From NCBI GenBank assembly GCA_003586115.2, contig QVOM02000073.1, positions 42,917,145 to 42,981,144 on the forward strand: a stretch of DNA of 64,000 bases. Direction: 5' to 3'. This document shows, piece after piece, positions 46,760 through 59,261 of this stretch (positions within the stretch are counted from its first letter, which is position 1; each line of letters begins with the position of its first letter). Under the pieces are notes generated by a model. It saw only the letters and a list, made by a program, of their open reading frames with translations, searched no databases and had not been told where the DNA came from. The translations under genes were made by a program, and so were the position numbers. Source of the DNA: Salvator merianae (lineage: Eukaryota > Chordata > Lepidosauria > Squamata > Teiidae).

Positions 46760-47060
46760 TAAAGATCTAATAGCACTCTAGCAGGTCTTCAACCAGACCA
46801 CAGGGCATGTGGACACCTCCTTATTCTGTTTTACAAGGGGATCCATTTCAGCAGCTCACCAAAGTGTGTTGCTGAAGTGTGTCCCTGGGGCCTCCAAGGC
46901 CAGGAACTTTTGATCCTACCCATCAGAGTTTGCAGAGGCTGTCTCCAAAGCTCATGCCAGCTCCAGGACCAGTACAGTGGCTATCCTGAAACAGCTGTCC
47001 AAATGAGGACAGTTGTGTTCTGGGACACATGAATGTACCCAGCTGGTGGACTACTCCAGC
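46760..47060. repeat. Unclassified repeat X, copy 1
   Basis: The segment 'cacctccttattctgtttta' to 'gcctccaaggccaggaac' aligns by eye with 63055-63150 ('cacctccctgttcagtttaa' to 'cttccaaggctaggaatc') over about 100 bp. No coding is seen. Confidence 0.45.
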
Positions 47061-47067
47061 TGACCCA

Positions 47068-47396
47068 GGACCTGTTTGCACTTTACAGTTTAGAATGGTA
47101 TAATTATACCATTCTAAGTTAGAACAGACACAGCAGTGCAGCAGTCATTCGCACTGTGAATACTAGAATAGACCTGCACTGGACCTCCAGCACTCACAAT
47201 ACAAATGCCTGCCTGCTCACCATGACAGCAGCTGCAGAAACTTCCAGATATTGCCATGGTGACTAGGGATGCAGCACACAACTGAGCAGCCAGAGCCACA
47301 CGATGCTGAGGCCTTACAGAATTCGTACCTGGAAGCAGGTACAAACGATGCTAACTGGGAGTAGTCCAGCTGTTCCTGGTCAAGTGTGAACAGGCC
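47068..47396 (+). mobile_element. Family A MITE, short form
   Basis: Begins GGACCTGTTTGCACTTTAC and ends CAAGTGTGAACAGGCCCC. A perfect 26 bp palindrome at 47091-47116 (half: TAGAATGGTATAA) lies just inside the left end. At 329 bp it lacks part of the interior found in the 468 bp copies. Confidence 0.65.
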
Positions 47397-48503
47397 CCCT
47401 TTCTCACTGAAGCAGTCCAGAAAAGGTAAGTAAAGAAATGGTTTAAACTTTTCTTAGAAAGTATGGTAATATTTTCTATATACATTATTTGGTGTGTGTT
47501 TTTTTTTAAAAAAATATTTTTCTTCCTTTCTAATTTTTCTCAGTCTTACTGTTAAGATAATTGCTCTTACAAATATTATTATTGTTTGCCAATAAGCCTC
47601 TCATTTTCATAGTTTAAGATCTTTGTAATACTTTCCAATGGCATTATCGTAATTCCTTTAACTGTTTTGGGGCTTTTTATTATTATTTTTTCTTGGATTC
47701 TATTAAACTTTCTTGTAATTGGTTTTTTTTTCCCCTTAATACCAATGAAGTTGTGGAATCCTTCCCCAAAATCTTCAGTACGATTCTAGCAGTGTTGTTT
47801 ACTGCATTAATGCAATGTCTATCTTGTAACTGCTAGATGCAACCTTATCTTTCAAGGCTTTGTTAATTGAAAATTGGCAATAAGTGAGTAGCTTATAGCT
47901 TCTAGTGAGATTGTAGCATTTTCTAGGAATAAAATGCTTAGAAAGACCAGGGAATAAAAACTGGGTGTTTCTTGTTTTTGTTTTGTTTTTTTGCTTGTGT
48001 TTTTTTTATAGTTCTGGGAGATTTGCTGTTACCTAATCCATGATAATGCCTATAGACCTGAACTTCTGGTGCCATTTCACCTTATACTGATGTTCAGGAG
48101 CCCCCAAAGGTTTACTGAGGTGTACACATACCCTCCTTTCCATTATTCATGTATACCTGGTTATTTGTTTCTGCTGCTTTAATAAATCTGGAAAGATAAA
48201 CAAATGGTGCTGTGCACTGTTGACCTTCTCCACATCACAAATCCATTAATTATCAGCTTTTCAAGCAGTTCCTGACAGCTGCAAGATAGATCCTGTGTAG
48301 TTATTCCTCAGTAAAATATATGTCTTGATCACTATTGTCTGAATAATTAGGGAGTTCTAGTGAAATAATGATGAAAGAAGATCATTCTAAAATGCAAGCT
48401 GAGCATTAACTAATAGCTCTTACAGGAAAGGAGTGACCTGGTGAAATAGCATGGTCAAATCACAATGCACAGTTATGTAATAACTCTGCAAATTATGGAT
48501 GCT
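47397..48503. other. Unassigned AT-rich stretch
   Basis: Many T-runs (for example 47493-47502 and 48000-48007); no gene or repeat family recognised. Confidence 0.4.
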
Positions 48504-48647
48504 GCTTAGAGGTGGCAGTGTCCACATGCTTGTGCCTCAGTCCACATAAAAGGCCAGAAAATGCACTTCCAAAATGCATTTTCTGACCTTTAATTGGATA
48601 AGAGGTGAAATGAGAATGTTAGCATCCTCATGCTACCACCTCTAAGC
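48504..48647. mobile_element. 144 bp palindromic fold-back element
   Basis: The left arm 'gcttagaggtggcagtgtcc' pairs with the right arm 'taccacctctaagc'. The core 'aaaggccagaaaatgcactt' pairs with 'aaatgcattttctgaccttt'. The whole can fold into one long hairpin. Related core words are at 25913 and 31180, which supports a dispersed family. No flanking duplication was found. Confidence 0.6.
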
Positions 48648-51600
48648 CACTTGAGTTAGTGCTGGACTGTTGCTGGTGACCAGGGACTGGGTAGGGTTAC
48701 TATATAGAAAAAAAAGGTCAGAAATACTACACCTGCAAGAATTGCATAGAAGAGGCAATTTCAGTACTGGTAGCTTGCAAAGCATGCAACGCCTGCTGAA
48801 GCTACCTCAGCCATTAAAGGTATAGCATTCCTGGCCTCTTTTCCAAATAGTAGCTGTAGGACTTAGAAACAGAATGTAGGAACCAGCCAACCATGAATTA
48901 GAACATGGACAACTAGAAGCTGGAAAGCTGAGCCAGTTGACACCAGAAGACAGATAGAGGTACCGGAAGGCTGGGGAGTAGTGCCCAGGGCAGAGGGCAG
49001 TCTAAAGAACACAAGATAAAATTGAGTAGGGCAAAAGGTCCTAGAACAGAGCTTGTCAGGAACAGGGCAGATCAGTTTGGTAACAGTAGATCAGCACAGA
49101 TCTCAGGAATAAGAGAGACTTTCAGGGCTAAACCAAAAAATAAAGTCCATAAACAAGCCAGGAGTTCAAAACCCAAGATGACAACCCAGTGGTAACAAAG
49201 CAAAGGAAGGGTCAGAAAACAATCCAAAAGCCAGAGTCAGAAAATCCAAGCAAGAGCGACTCATTATTGAGCACAGACTGGAAAGGCTAGTGATCCCAAG
49301 AAGCTTCCAAGACAGGGAATGGCAAAGTACGAATTAAGTGGTTCAAGAAGCAAATAACCCGAGCTATTGACTGAGCAGGTGTGGAAGTGCAACCAAAAAG
49401 TTGGTATAATGAGCAAGTTTTGATGATAATGACTTCATTAAACTAGGGATAGAATCATGCAAGCTCAGCCAAATCAAAATAAAATGCTGCCCCCTATTGT
49501 AGATGACTGTTCTGCTTTCTACTCTGTTTCTCTGAGAATCACTGCATTTGACCTTGCAGAAACAATGAGAAGGATAACACCGAATAGCAAACTCTTTAGA
49601 CACGGGGGGGGGGGGAGGCATCGTTGAGTTACCTCTGAGGTGTCTTCTTGAGGGCTCTGAGGTGCGATTGTTCATTCTGCCTCTCCCCCCTCTCATGAAC
49701 ATTATGTGCTAAACTGGTGGATTAGAGAAGGGTTGGAAACATGAGGGCCACAATCTGTCTCTCTGCGATGCCCCTTTTGTTATGTCTGAACACAGCCTTT
49801 GTTTCTCAATTTGATGCTTGGGAATGGAATTTAAGATGTCGCAGCTTTTGAGCTGTATATGTAACCAGTTGTTAGATTGATACTGGTATGAATCTAAAAT
49901 TCTGTAACATTTATGATTGCTTTGACATATGGATGCAATCCTTCCTACGATGTATAAAATCTCCAACCCCAATGGTGTGGCTCTGATCTCGGAAAGGTGC
50001 ATTCCAATGCATTGGTAGTAAATTGCAAAACCCAGGCTTATCTGCTTTGTCCTGCTTTTGTTCTTTACACTACAACACAGAACTCAAGGGTGTGTCAGGA
50101 TAACCATTTGGACCCAGAAATCCAAAACAAAGGGATTTCTATATCAACTGCTAATTCAACATTAAGAGCCTTTCTGCATGGACCCTTAATCTGTATTAAG
50201 GACCTGTGTAGTTCACTTCTAGGCCACATAAGTCTACAGATTTGGGCAGATCTATGAGGCCAGATCCCCGCTGGTCTGGTTGGTCTGAATGAGACAGAGC
50301 AAGATCTGGATTAAGGGAGACATTAATCTACAAGAGAACCAATAGCCTGATCTGGATCATGGGAGGCATGCATAAAGCTTGCGTCCCATGTTTGGGACCT
50401 CCAGGGCAGTGTTTTTCAGTGACATGCAATAGTGTGCCACCAAAAAGCACCCCCAGTGGCCCTAAGGCTAGGAACTAATCTGGACCCACTAACCTGCATT
50501 TCCTGATAATCCAGAAAAGGTAAATGCAGAAAGCACCTAAGATGCCAATTATTGGGATCCAGAGGCTTTTAATCCCTGATCACAGCTGTGGAATTTCAGA
50601 TGCGGTTGACAAGCTCTCCCCATCTCGCCAGTCACCACCAGATATTTGACGTTTAGTAACTGAATGAAAGAAAGAAAAAAGGATCTCCTGCAACTGGAGT
50701 TTCTTGGATGAAAGAGGGTCAGGGAGCTGGATCAGTCTGTTGTTTTTAATGTCAGGCTGCTTAGCCAAGAGGACATGGTGTTTTGACCAATACTTATAGT
50801 ACCCTACTGATGCAGCTTTTGACTCCTTAAAATTTGCCATGCCTTTCATCTTTTTGCTGTTTTATTCAGCTAGTTCTGCCAATGCAGAATTGCGTGCCAA
50901 AGGCAAAATGTGACCTATGTAAATTACAGTTATTTTAAGTAGCCACAACAGAACTTCTTAAAATACACATCGGTGAGTGTTATTTTTATTCTGTCTCATC
51001 CTGAATATGCTGAACAGCAGCCCATTGAACCCTATGGTGTATATTACTCTGCTTCATCAGCCCCTACATGGTGCCATCAGTTGTTCTCCTAAAAAAAAAA
51101 AAAAAAAAGTATAATCCCAAAATAAAGGTAAGATGTGTATATTTTTTAGACCATAAGACTTAACAATGCTGATGCTACGCAATTCTCAGTGCCAAAAATA
51201 ACTGCAAACTGGTCTGTTGTCAAGATTGATTTGAAGAGGAGCAAAAGAAAAGATAGTACAGTTCTCTTGGAAAGATGATACATTGTACATGGTCTCATTT
51301 ATTCTTTCTGAGGAAAAAAAAAAAAGTAATCTCCTTAGCAGCATAATACTAAGCAAGATGAACCAATGGTCCAAACCACTGCGGCAGAATTTGTAATGCT
51401 CAAAAGATATGATTTCCTGAAATAAGAGTAAGAATTTAAAAGAAATGGATGTAAAACTCTATACAGTTTCTCTAATGCTATCATTTCCTAATTGTGTTTT
51501 GATAAACAGTGGACATATTGAAAGTCCCTTCGAAAAACTTGGGAGTCTGGAATCTACTGCAATTAGAGGGTACACTTTGCAGTTAAAATATTATGGCTTC

Positions 51601-52677
51601 TATCAAATTTTATACCCATAGCATGGTCTAAAATTAATTCTGGGCTTTGATAAACCAAATATTGTCAATCTCTCTGTATTTTTTACTTACTGTACTTCAG
51701 AACCTGTGTGTGTCATGTATACCTGGGGTTCTTTATTTCAATTATAATGGACAGGGGGGGAAATAACATTGGGAAAAGGGGCTGTCCTATCCAGAGAAGG
51801 ATGAGTAGAAGTATTAAGGATATCTCCTCTTCTGAATCCTTGCCACCCTTCAGAATTCAGGGGCATACATCTACCACCTGGCTACTCTGATAGAATTGTT
51901 ACTGAATGCCAGATGAGTTCCAGAGTAAGATGTATATTGTCTCTGATTTGATCATAGGTGGGGGGCTGACCTGGTCTGTATTACTGAGACCTGGAATGAT
52001 GAACTGTGGTAGTGGTATGCTCCCCCAGCAATGTCCTCCAAATTATTCAATACAACACCAGTCTAGACTAGTTGTGCAGGGTACGGACATGGCCATAGTC
52101 TACATATATTCTATCCTACTCAACAGACAATCTTCATGATCAGTAGCTGGGGTTGAGAGTTTGTTGGGCTATAAAGATAGAATAGGGATCCTGGTGGTAT
52201 ATCGTCAATCTTGCTATCCAGTAACCTTTCTATCTGAACTGGTCAAGGCTGTTTCAGAAGTGGTTTTGCTGATTCCAAGATTTTTTTGTGTTGGACCTTC
52301 AATTCCCATGCAGAAGATGTTTGCAATGTTCGAGTTCATTATTAATGGCCTCTGTGGAAACCATGGGGCTGATTCAGTACATCTTGGGTCCTACCTATAT
52401 TGCAGGGCATGCCCTTGACCTACTTTTTGTATCTTAAGGACTGAGTAGGCATTCATTAGTCAATGGTATCAGAATGAGTCCACTGTCATGGACTCACTTA
52501 CTCACTTACTGGTGAAATTTGAACTGTGGATGTCACTTCCCCACAAAGGGGCAGAGGACTGTTGATTATAGTTCACCCCAGAAGACTGATGAACGCTTTG
52601 TGGTTCCTAAATGCTCTTGAAGAGTTCTCAGCTGACATAAACAATGCTTCTGCCAAGAGTCTTGTTGCCTTCTAGAA
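48648..52677. other. Long unassigned stretch
   Basis: No gene found. A G-run lies at 49602-49613 and an A-run at 51091-51109. Part of 50280-50580 ('tggccctaaggctaggaact') resembles repeat X. The short frame at 52566-52817 runs into the CpG-rich MITE and is not coding. Confidence 0.4.
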
Positions 52678-52685
52678 CCAGGAGG

Positions 52686-52984
52686 TAGGGATGTGCACGA
52701 AATTTCGAAGCAACGAAATTTCGTACGAATTTCGTTGCTTCGCAGCATTCGCATCGAATGCGAAGTGCCCTCCCTATTGCGAAAGCGAATAGCGAAAGTC
52801 ACGGCGATTTTCGTCAATTTTCGTGACCTTCGCTACTCACCGCGAACGGCTATTTTTCGTCTTTTTTCGCTGCGAAAACGAAAATCGCCATTTTCACGAC
52901 TTCCGTTTTCGTGCGAAAACGAAGCTCCGAAGCTTCGATGCATTGCGAAACGAACAGAGAAAATTCCTTTCGTGCACATCCCTA
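52686..52984. mobile_element. CpG-dense hAT-like MITE, perfect 8 bp target duplication
   Basis: TAGGGATGTGCACGAAA at the left and TTTCGTGCACATCCCTA at the right are a perfect 17 bp inverted repeat. CCAGGAGG is duplicated at 52678-52685 and 52985-52992. The 299 bp contain about 35 CpG sites by eye, far above the surrounding DNA, mostly in TTCG and CGAA words. A 'gaagcaacgaaatttcgtac' arm folds on 'gaatttcgttgcttc'. The intact CpGs and perfect ends suggest a young insertion. Open frames on both strands follow from the composition. Confidence 0.88.
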
Positions 52985-52992
52985 CCAGGAGG

Positions 52993-54065
52993 TAAACATA
53001 AGAACATAAGAACATAAGAGGACCCTTGCTGGATCAGGCCACGGCCCATCTAGTCCAGCATTCTGTTTCACACGGTGGCCCCCCCAATCGCTTCTGGGCA
53101 TTCTCAAGCAGAAGATAAAGGCAAAACCTTGACCTGCTCTTGACTCCCTGCAAATGGTTTTACGGACATCCTGCCTATCTTTCCAACTGGAGGCAGTACC
53201 TAGGCATCCATTCTAGTAGCCATTGATACACCTGACCTCCATGAATCTGTCCAGTCCTTTCTTAAAGCTATTTAGGCTGATGGCTGTCACCACCTCATCC
53301 AGTAATAAATTCCATAGACTGATGACCCTCTGGGTGAAAAAATACTTCCTCTTGCCAGTCCTAACTCTCCTACCCATCAGCATCAGAGAGTGCCCCCTGG
53401 TCATAATGTTTGTGTGAGAAAAAAACTTCTCTCTTTCTACCTTATCTATACCATGCATGATTTTATATACTTCAATCAGGTCTCCTCTTAAACACTGCTT
53501 TTCAATGCTGAAGAGGCCAAGGCATTGCAGCCTGATTTCATAAGGAAGGTGTTCCAGCCCCTTGATCATTCTAGTTGCCCTTTTCTGCACCTTCTCCAGT
53601 TCCACAAGGTGAGGTGACCAGAATTGTACACAATATTCCAAGTGTGGCCTCACCATAGATTTGTAAAGAGGCACGATGACACTTGCCGACTTGTTTTCTA
53701 TTCCATTCCTAATTACCCCTAGCACTGAATTTGCTTTTTTCACTGCCGCTGCACCCTGGGTTGACACCTTCATTGAGCTGTCCACCAGAACCCCAAGAGC
53801 CTTTTCCTGGTCGGTCATAGAAAGTTTGGTCCCCATTAGTTTATACATGTAATTGGGGTTCTTTGCCCCAGTGTGCATCACTTTGCACTTGCTAAGATTG
53901 AAGTGCATTTGCCACTTCGTTGCCCACTCACCCAATGTCAAGAGATCCCTCTGGAGCCTTTTACAATCACTTTCAGTTTTTACTACCCTGAACAATTTCG
54001 GGTCATCAGCAAACTTTACTAACTCACTACTTAACCCTGTGTCGATATCATTTTTGAATAAATTA
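52993..54065 (-). mobile_element. 5'-truncated CR1-type LINE (TTCTTATG group)
   Basis: On the minus strand the element runs from mid reverse transcriptase at 54065 to a TTCTTATG-repeat tail at 52993-53012. The 3' untranslated part carries 'tgcctccagttggaaagata' and 'gcccagaagcgattgggggg'. It begins directly beside the right duplication of the hAT-like MITE. It is the best-preserved copy of the group also seen at 8785 and 15299. Confidence 0.88.
53213..54065 (-). pseudogene. LINE reverse transcriptase C-terminal half, frame still open
   Basis: The frame reads without a stop from the truncation point to TAA/TAG at 53213, about 283 codons. It opens 'SKNDIDTGLSSELVKFADDP', with the catalytic FADD at 54002-54013. 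Then come 'LSKCKVMHTGAKNP' and 'EKALGVLVDSSMK', '[15 protein letters not shown]', and 'RYFFT/KYFFTQRVISLWN' near the end. The last is 'LNSFKKGLDRFMEV'. The endonuclease and first half of the reverse transcriptase are missing, so it is not functional, but the intact frame points to recent arrival. Confidence 0.88.
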
Positions 54066-55339
54066 TAATAAATAAATTATGAATAAATTGAAACTGAACT
54101 CAAAAAAGACTGAGGCCAAGTGTATTCTGAACTTTCATGTCAAACAAGTGAGTAGACTACTTGCAAGCAGTCCACACTTGGAGCAGGCTATGGCACCATT
54201 TTCACACCATAGCCTGCTCCAAAGTTCCATACTGTGGGGAAAGAGCATTCTAATGGGGGCACTGTCATGCAGCTGCAATGGACTAGCCAGTCACCCGGAT
54301 CTGTGTACTGATGCAGTGCAGACACAGCCAAAGATTCCAAAAACAGGTAAGCTGGAGAGAGATAGGGACCTAACCATAAACCTGGAAATACCTTTAGCCA
54401 CTGAAACTAAGTCTTGTACAGTCAAGAGAACACAAGATAATGAGCTAGAGCCCACAGAGGAGATAGATATGATCCAATAATAACAGCAGCAAACAACTAG
54501 AAAACTCACCTTAATTCACACCTTGCATGGCCAGGACCATTATAAACTTCCACATTCTGAAGTTTGTGACCATAAACAGACACAATTAATTTTAATGGTG
54601 AAATATGAAAAGGGAAGACCTTGCAGCAAGACATAGAAGAAGAACTGTTAGTAAGACTTTGATAATTAAAGTTGTCAATCCAGCAGTGACAAAGCAAGAC
54701 TTTATCACAGAGGAATATGGAGTGGAGAACAATGAATGTCAAATGCAAGAGAAGGACCACTTAGAAGAGGGTTCAGTTATGACTGGAAAACAAATGGACC
54801 TCTAAAACTCTTATTTATCTATCACGGAGCATAGCTGGTTGGGAAAGTAAAGGGGTAGATGAAAAGATTTTGTTATTTTTACAAGGTTGTAATTTAATTG
54901 GAGATATCATACCTAGACTATCTAGGTACATGGTATTTCATGAAAGCACAAAGAAAGATACACATAAGAAATGGGAGAAGGGAAATCTAATGTGTATGAT
55001 AGCAAGTCATTTGAAAGTCAGAAGAGAATTACATATATCAGGAGATTATGATCATAACAATATTCAAGTCCTAAAATTATAAGTTAGAAAGGGGGAAAAT
55101 CTGTATCAATATTTATGTATCAATAAATGTAACCATATGGTAAACGCTGGATAGGTTGTTAGCTGATTTAGCACTGCAGTTCCTGCATACAGAAAAATGT
55201 TATTTTTAACAGAGTTGCTTTCTTGAACAAAAAGTTTCAATAGTTTTGCTTCCCCTTGCCCTATATGATTTCAAGGCATACAGAAGTCTAATACCCATGC
55301 CATTTAGCAATAGTGCAACAGGGTGTAGATTTGGAGAAA
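54066..55339. other. Unassigned stretch
   Basis: No recognised domain. An inverted pair 'tatggcaccattttc' and 'acaccatag' lies near 54189-54222, where 'ggagcaggctatgg' is mirrored by 'ccatagcctgctcc'. The charged frames at 54079-54480 and 54605-54805 may be part of a diverged non-LTR element but I cannot show it. Confidence 0.35.
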
Positions 55340-55480
55340 TGCCTTTTTAGTATTTTAACTTATTATTTACATTTATGGTGCAGCTGTATGCTCTTAAGAC
55401 TCAAGGCAGGTTACAACAATTAAAGTGCACAAAAATAAGAATTAAAAACCAATTTTAAAAAGTAAAATAATCAGAGGTGG
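55340..55480 (-). mobile_element. L2-like 3' end fragment, antisense
   Basis: 'attatttacatttatggtgc', 'caaggcaggttacaacaatt' and an A-rich run repeat the order of the antisense tails at 1600 and 31545. Confidence 0.5.
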
Positions 55481-56989
55481 AGAAGAACTGCCTCTACAGG
55501 TGAGGGCACAGTAAAGGGGTACAACTGCACTCCTTCCTCCATCTAATGACACTTACAAACATAGATGCACTGTAATCTTCATCAAATTGGCACTATTTAT
55601 TGATTTAATCTCACCTAATATCAATAACAACAACATCAACAATAATAATAATGTAATAATAGATCATCTTCAGTCAATTATCATTATCACTTTCCACAGG
55701 GGCCAGTATCCTAGCACACAGAAGGGTCTAGGCCATTTTGTCCCACACATTACCATGGAACAAATCATGTTCTGCCCTCTGGAATGCTCCATCCACAGAG
55801 GATGGAGGATAGAGAAGGATAGGGCACTGAAAATGGTGCCCTAAACCACTCCAACAGTAGACCTCAACATTAAGATCTACTGATGTATTAGTGGGCCCAT
55901 GGGGGACCCTTTTCAGTGGCACCAGAAGTGATGTGCCACCAAAAATGGTCCTCCCAGAAACTTCAAAGGGAAGAAATGAACATCCCCAGCCTCAGAAGGC
56001 TCCAGCACTGGCTCTGAGAATTGGCCTAGCTTTTAGAGTCAGCAGTTGGAGCTGGAATGGAGTGGACCATCCCAAAATTGGTGGCTCTGTCCCATTCTAG
56101 TGGCAACCCATCTGAGGACAGGAATAATGAGTGCAAAAATAGAGTTTACTTCTAGCACCCTAACACTATAGTATAAATTTTTCAGTCTAGATTGTACTGA
56201 TAAATGCCTGGAAATAAGTACCGTTGAAACCAAGATAGTATTTTTCATTGCATTCTCCTTCCTTCTTTCATGCTTGGCATTCATGAACCACAACCTCTTT
56301 TTGTAGGATTATTTTTGTGGGGAAGGCATGTCAGTATTCTGTGATTTATATGAGAACATTTGTGCTCCCTGTAGGATGCCACTTTCTAAAAGAAGAAACA
56401 TTTGATTTTGTGTAAATGCCAAAAAAAATGATGAATAGATGTATGCTGCCAGTTAGGAGAGTGATAAATACAATAAGCTGGCAATAGCTTTTGTTTTGCC
56501 ACACCTGGTCTTTTAATGGAAATCCTATTGATTCAAATGCAGCTTGTGTTGGATTGAACCTGATTGTCTAACTGGAAAGAAACACTGGAAGGAAAAGAAG
56601 ACCAGTGAACTAATTCTGCATATAGTTGGTCACAATGCAGTCCATACTCCTGATGTTTAAGTAAGAGAAGTCTTGAAACTTATCCTTCTAATCAGTTTAG
56701 GGGACAGACTGTTTGACATTGTTAAACTATGATTCCCTCCATCCCTACCCTTTGATCACCCTGGTAAGAGTTGGTCAGAATGGAAATCTGGCAACAATTG
56801 GAAGACCACGGGCTCAGCTACCTTGCTATGCAGCTCTGTTTCCAGTCATGATTAACAAATTAGTAGATAAAGACGGTGCAATGAAAAATAAGGTGCCATT
56901 TCTTTATATGATTTCAGTACTATATCTCATTGTTTTGGGCTCAGTTTCTAAACTAGAAGGCTAGGGCCTGCTTGCTAAGATATTTTTGA
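55481..56989. other. Mostly unassigned
   Basis: An AAC/AAT run lies near 55622-55660. Part of 55890-56100 ('cagtggcaccagaagtgatg') may relate to repeat X. No gene. Confidence 0.3.
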
Positions 56990-57420
56990 CATGGAATTTT
57001 TTTAACTTTTTTTATTTTTAGACAAAATACATATACATTTATTTTTCTCTAATACATAACATATAACATATAAACATTCTCCACCCCCCTCCCTCAGTTC
57101 ATGCCAGAATCCTAAGTTTTGTTATTCATTAGAAGACTCCTTTAAACTGCTGAAACATATCAGGAGACTCCAGGTTTGTCCTCAAATATTCTTCCACTTT
57201 TGTCCATTTCTCTCTTATTTCTCTTCTTCTACATTGTATATTATTTTCTTCTTTTATTTCATCTATTATTTGAAATCTCATTTGATCAATGGTATACTTA
57301 TACATGCTTGGTGGAAATGAGATATTTTTCTAACAACAAAATCAAATCTTTTTCAGTCAGCATGGAAGCATCCACACATTCTCCTCCACATTTAACAAAA
57401 TAACATAGGTTAACCTACTC
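56990..57420 (-). mobile_element. Possible L1-type 3' end, antisense
   Basis: A T-rich start ('tttttttaactttttttatt') is followed by 'acaaaatacatatacattta' and a CCCCCCTCCCTC tract. This mirrors an L1-like A-rich tail with a G-rich stretch just upstream. No coding part is recognised. Confidence 0.3.
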
Positions 57421-58899
57421 TAAGAGTTTGGGATGGATCAGGGGTTCTAAACCTGGAGTCCACAAATGGTCTTCAGAAAGTTCATGAAGCACAGACTTTG
57501 TTTTCAAAATTGCACTAGCTAAATAAAAGTTTAAAATAGTGGGAAGCTCAGATGGACAACTGGAGTGTAGTATATGTGAGTAAAGGGGGTTCCTCTTTTC
57601 ATAGTCTCTCTCCCCAATGCCTCAAGAGTAGAAGACAGTGTAATTAGTATGAAGAAATATGCCAAAAAAGGTTCATTTGTTTTTGTCCATTTTTACAAAA
57701 GGTAACGTTAAGATAGAATACAAATCAGGTATGGTAATAACTGCTGCTGTAGTTCCTGGCAGATTTCCAACACTGGAGGTTCCAGAAAGATCAAATCACA
57801 GATATCAGTTTTCTGCTGCCGAATAATAAACACATCCATGTATCAGAAGTCTCTCCTGGCCTATCTCATCTCATCTCAGCTGACAGCAGCTGCAGTTCTT
57901 CCTGGGACATGCTAAGCACTGCTCTAACACCTGCTTATCTTGCAATTTGTTTAAGAAACGATATTGCTCTCTCTTGTCATTGCTAGCCACAATTTGCAGT
58001 TCCTGTGACAGATGCTTGGCAACACGTTTAGTGCCAGCCACAGCACTTATTTGTTGACAAACTCTTAAAAAGAGATTTACTATGATTGGCCTGTTATTTC
58101 CCCTCTGGTTCTTTCGCTATAGGGAATGATTTTGCACTCTGTCAGTGCACAGGACACATGGGAATCGGTTTCAGGGATATAAACAGGAAACAAGCCTCAA
58201 AGGGTCTAGTGAAAAAGGAGCTTGTCTGCAGGGAATTCATTCAAGGCCATTTAACCAACTTTCTGACCAAGAATTCTGCTGTTCAAAAGATGAAACAAAT
58301 ATTTAACTATTTTTCGTCATGTCTGCATCCTGGTCATGTATTCAGTGCATGTTTACTGTATGCAATTTTGCTAGTTTCAGTGGAGTTCACACCCTAGTGA
58401 GTGTTAACAAGATCACAGTCTCCATTGGTTTGAGTCCTTGTCTTGCTAGAAAGGGAGGGGGACCTAGAACCTCCAATTTTGCTGGTCTCTTGGGCTCATC
58501 AGTTCTAGCCAGCATGATAAATGATTAGCTATGATGAGTACTATACCTCAACTACTTTTGGAAACCTCTAATTCCCTATCTCTGATTTTCATTAAAAGAA
58601 CACGAAAAGCAGCAGATAATTTACCAGGGCTGTACAATTCAGGGTTTTCTATAGAGTCAGTGTGAATAAGGGGCTTTTTGCAGATTTTACGATAAACATG
58701 TCATAATACTCATACTTTGCATGGTACAGATTTTCCCCAAAACATTCCCAAAGAGTGCTGTTTCCACAGCTCTTCTTACCTCAAAAATTCTGGTCAGGCA
58801 CACAGCTTGTACGGAGCAGAGGAAAGTTTTTGGAAAATACTTTGGGGTATGTTTAAAGATGCCTAAGAATCAATGTTCAGTTCAACTACAACTGAAATA
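57421..58899. other. Unassigned stretch
   Basis: No gene or repeat recognised; 'ctatctcatctcatctcagc' near 57862 is a short TCATC run. Confidence 0.35.
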
Positions 58900-59055
58900 G
58901 ATATTGTCATAATATTTAAAAAGAGACCTTTTATTCCACCAAATACCAAATACAAATATTCCAAGTTCAGCACAAGGCACTATCTTCATAACACTTTGAA
59001 GTATCAACTGTTGGTATTTGGTGCAATAAAAGGTCTCTTATATTACGACAATATC
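58900..59055. mobile_element. Small MITE-like inverted repeat (about 45 bp arms)
   Basis: The left arm (58900-58948) 'gatattgtcataatattt' .. 'agagaccttttattccacca' pairs with the right arm (59012-59055) 'tggtgcaataaaaggtctct' .. 'attacgacaatatc'. The loop is about 60 bp. Arms match at most positions, with a short indel. No clear target duplication. Confidence 0.65.
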
Positions 59056-59261
59056 TGTGGAATGCACATCTCTTCACCTATGTACCAGCTGATATTAAAA
59101 ATGAAGGCAATATTTTGCAAAGTGGAAACAATTTAATTTTGTCATTTTATCCTATAGGACAAAGATGGAAAGGCAGGAATTGGAATACAATATTTGAGGG
59201 TTTGAAGGATTGTTGAATATTCATGCTTGTTCCACAGAATCCATAATCTATAAAGATTTTC

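Noticed and set aside
52566..53017. Several open frames rich in Arg and Phe
   Set aside because: They are translations of TTCG/CGAA words in the CpG-dense MITE.
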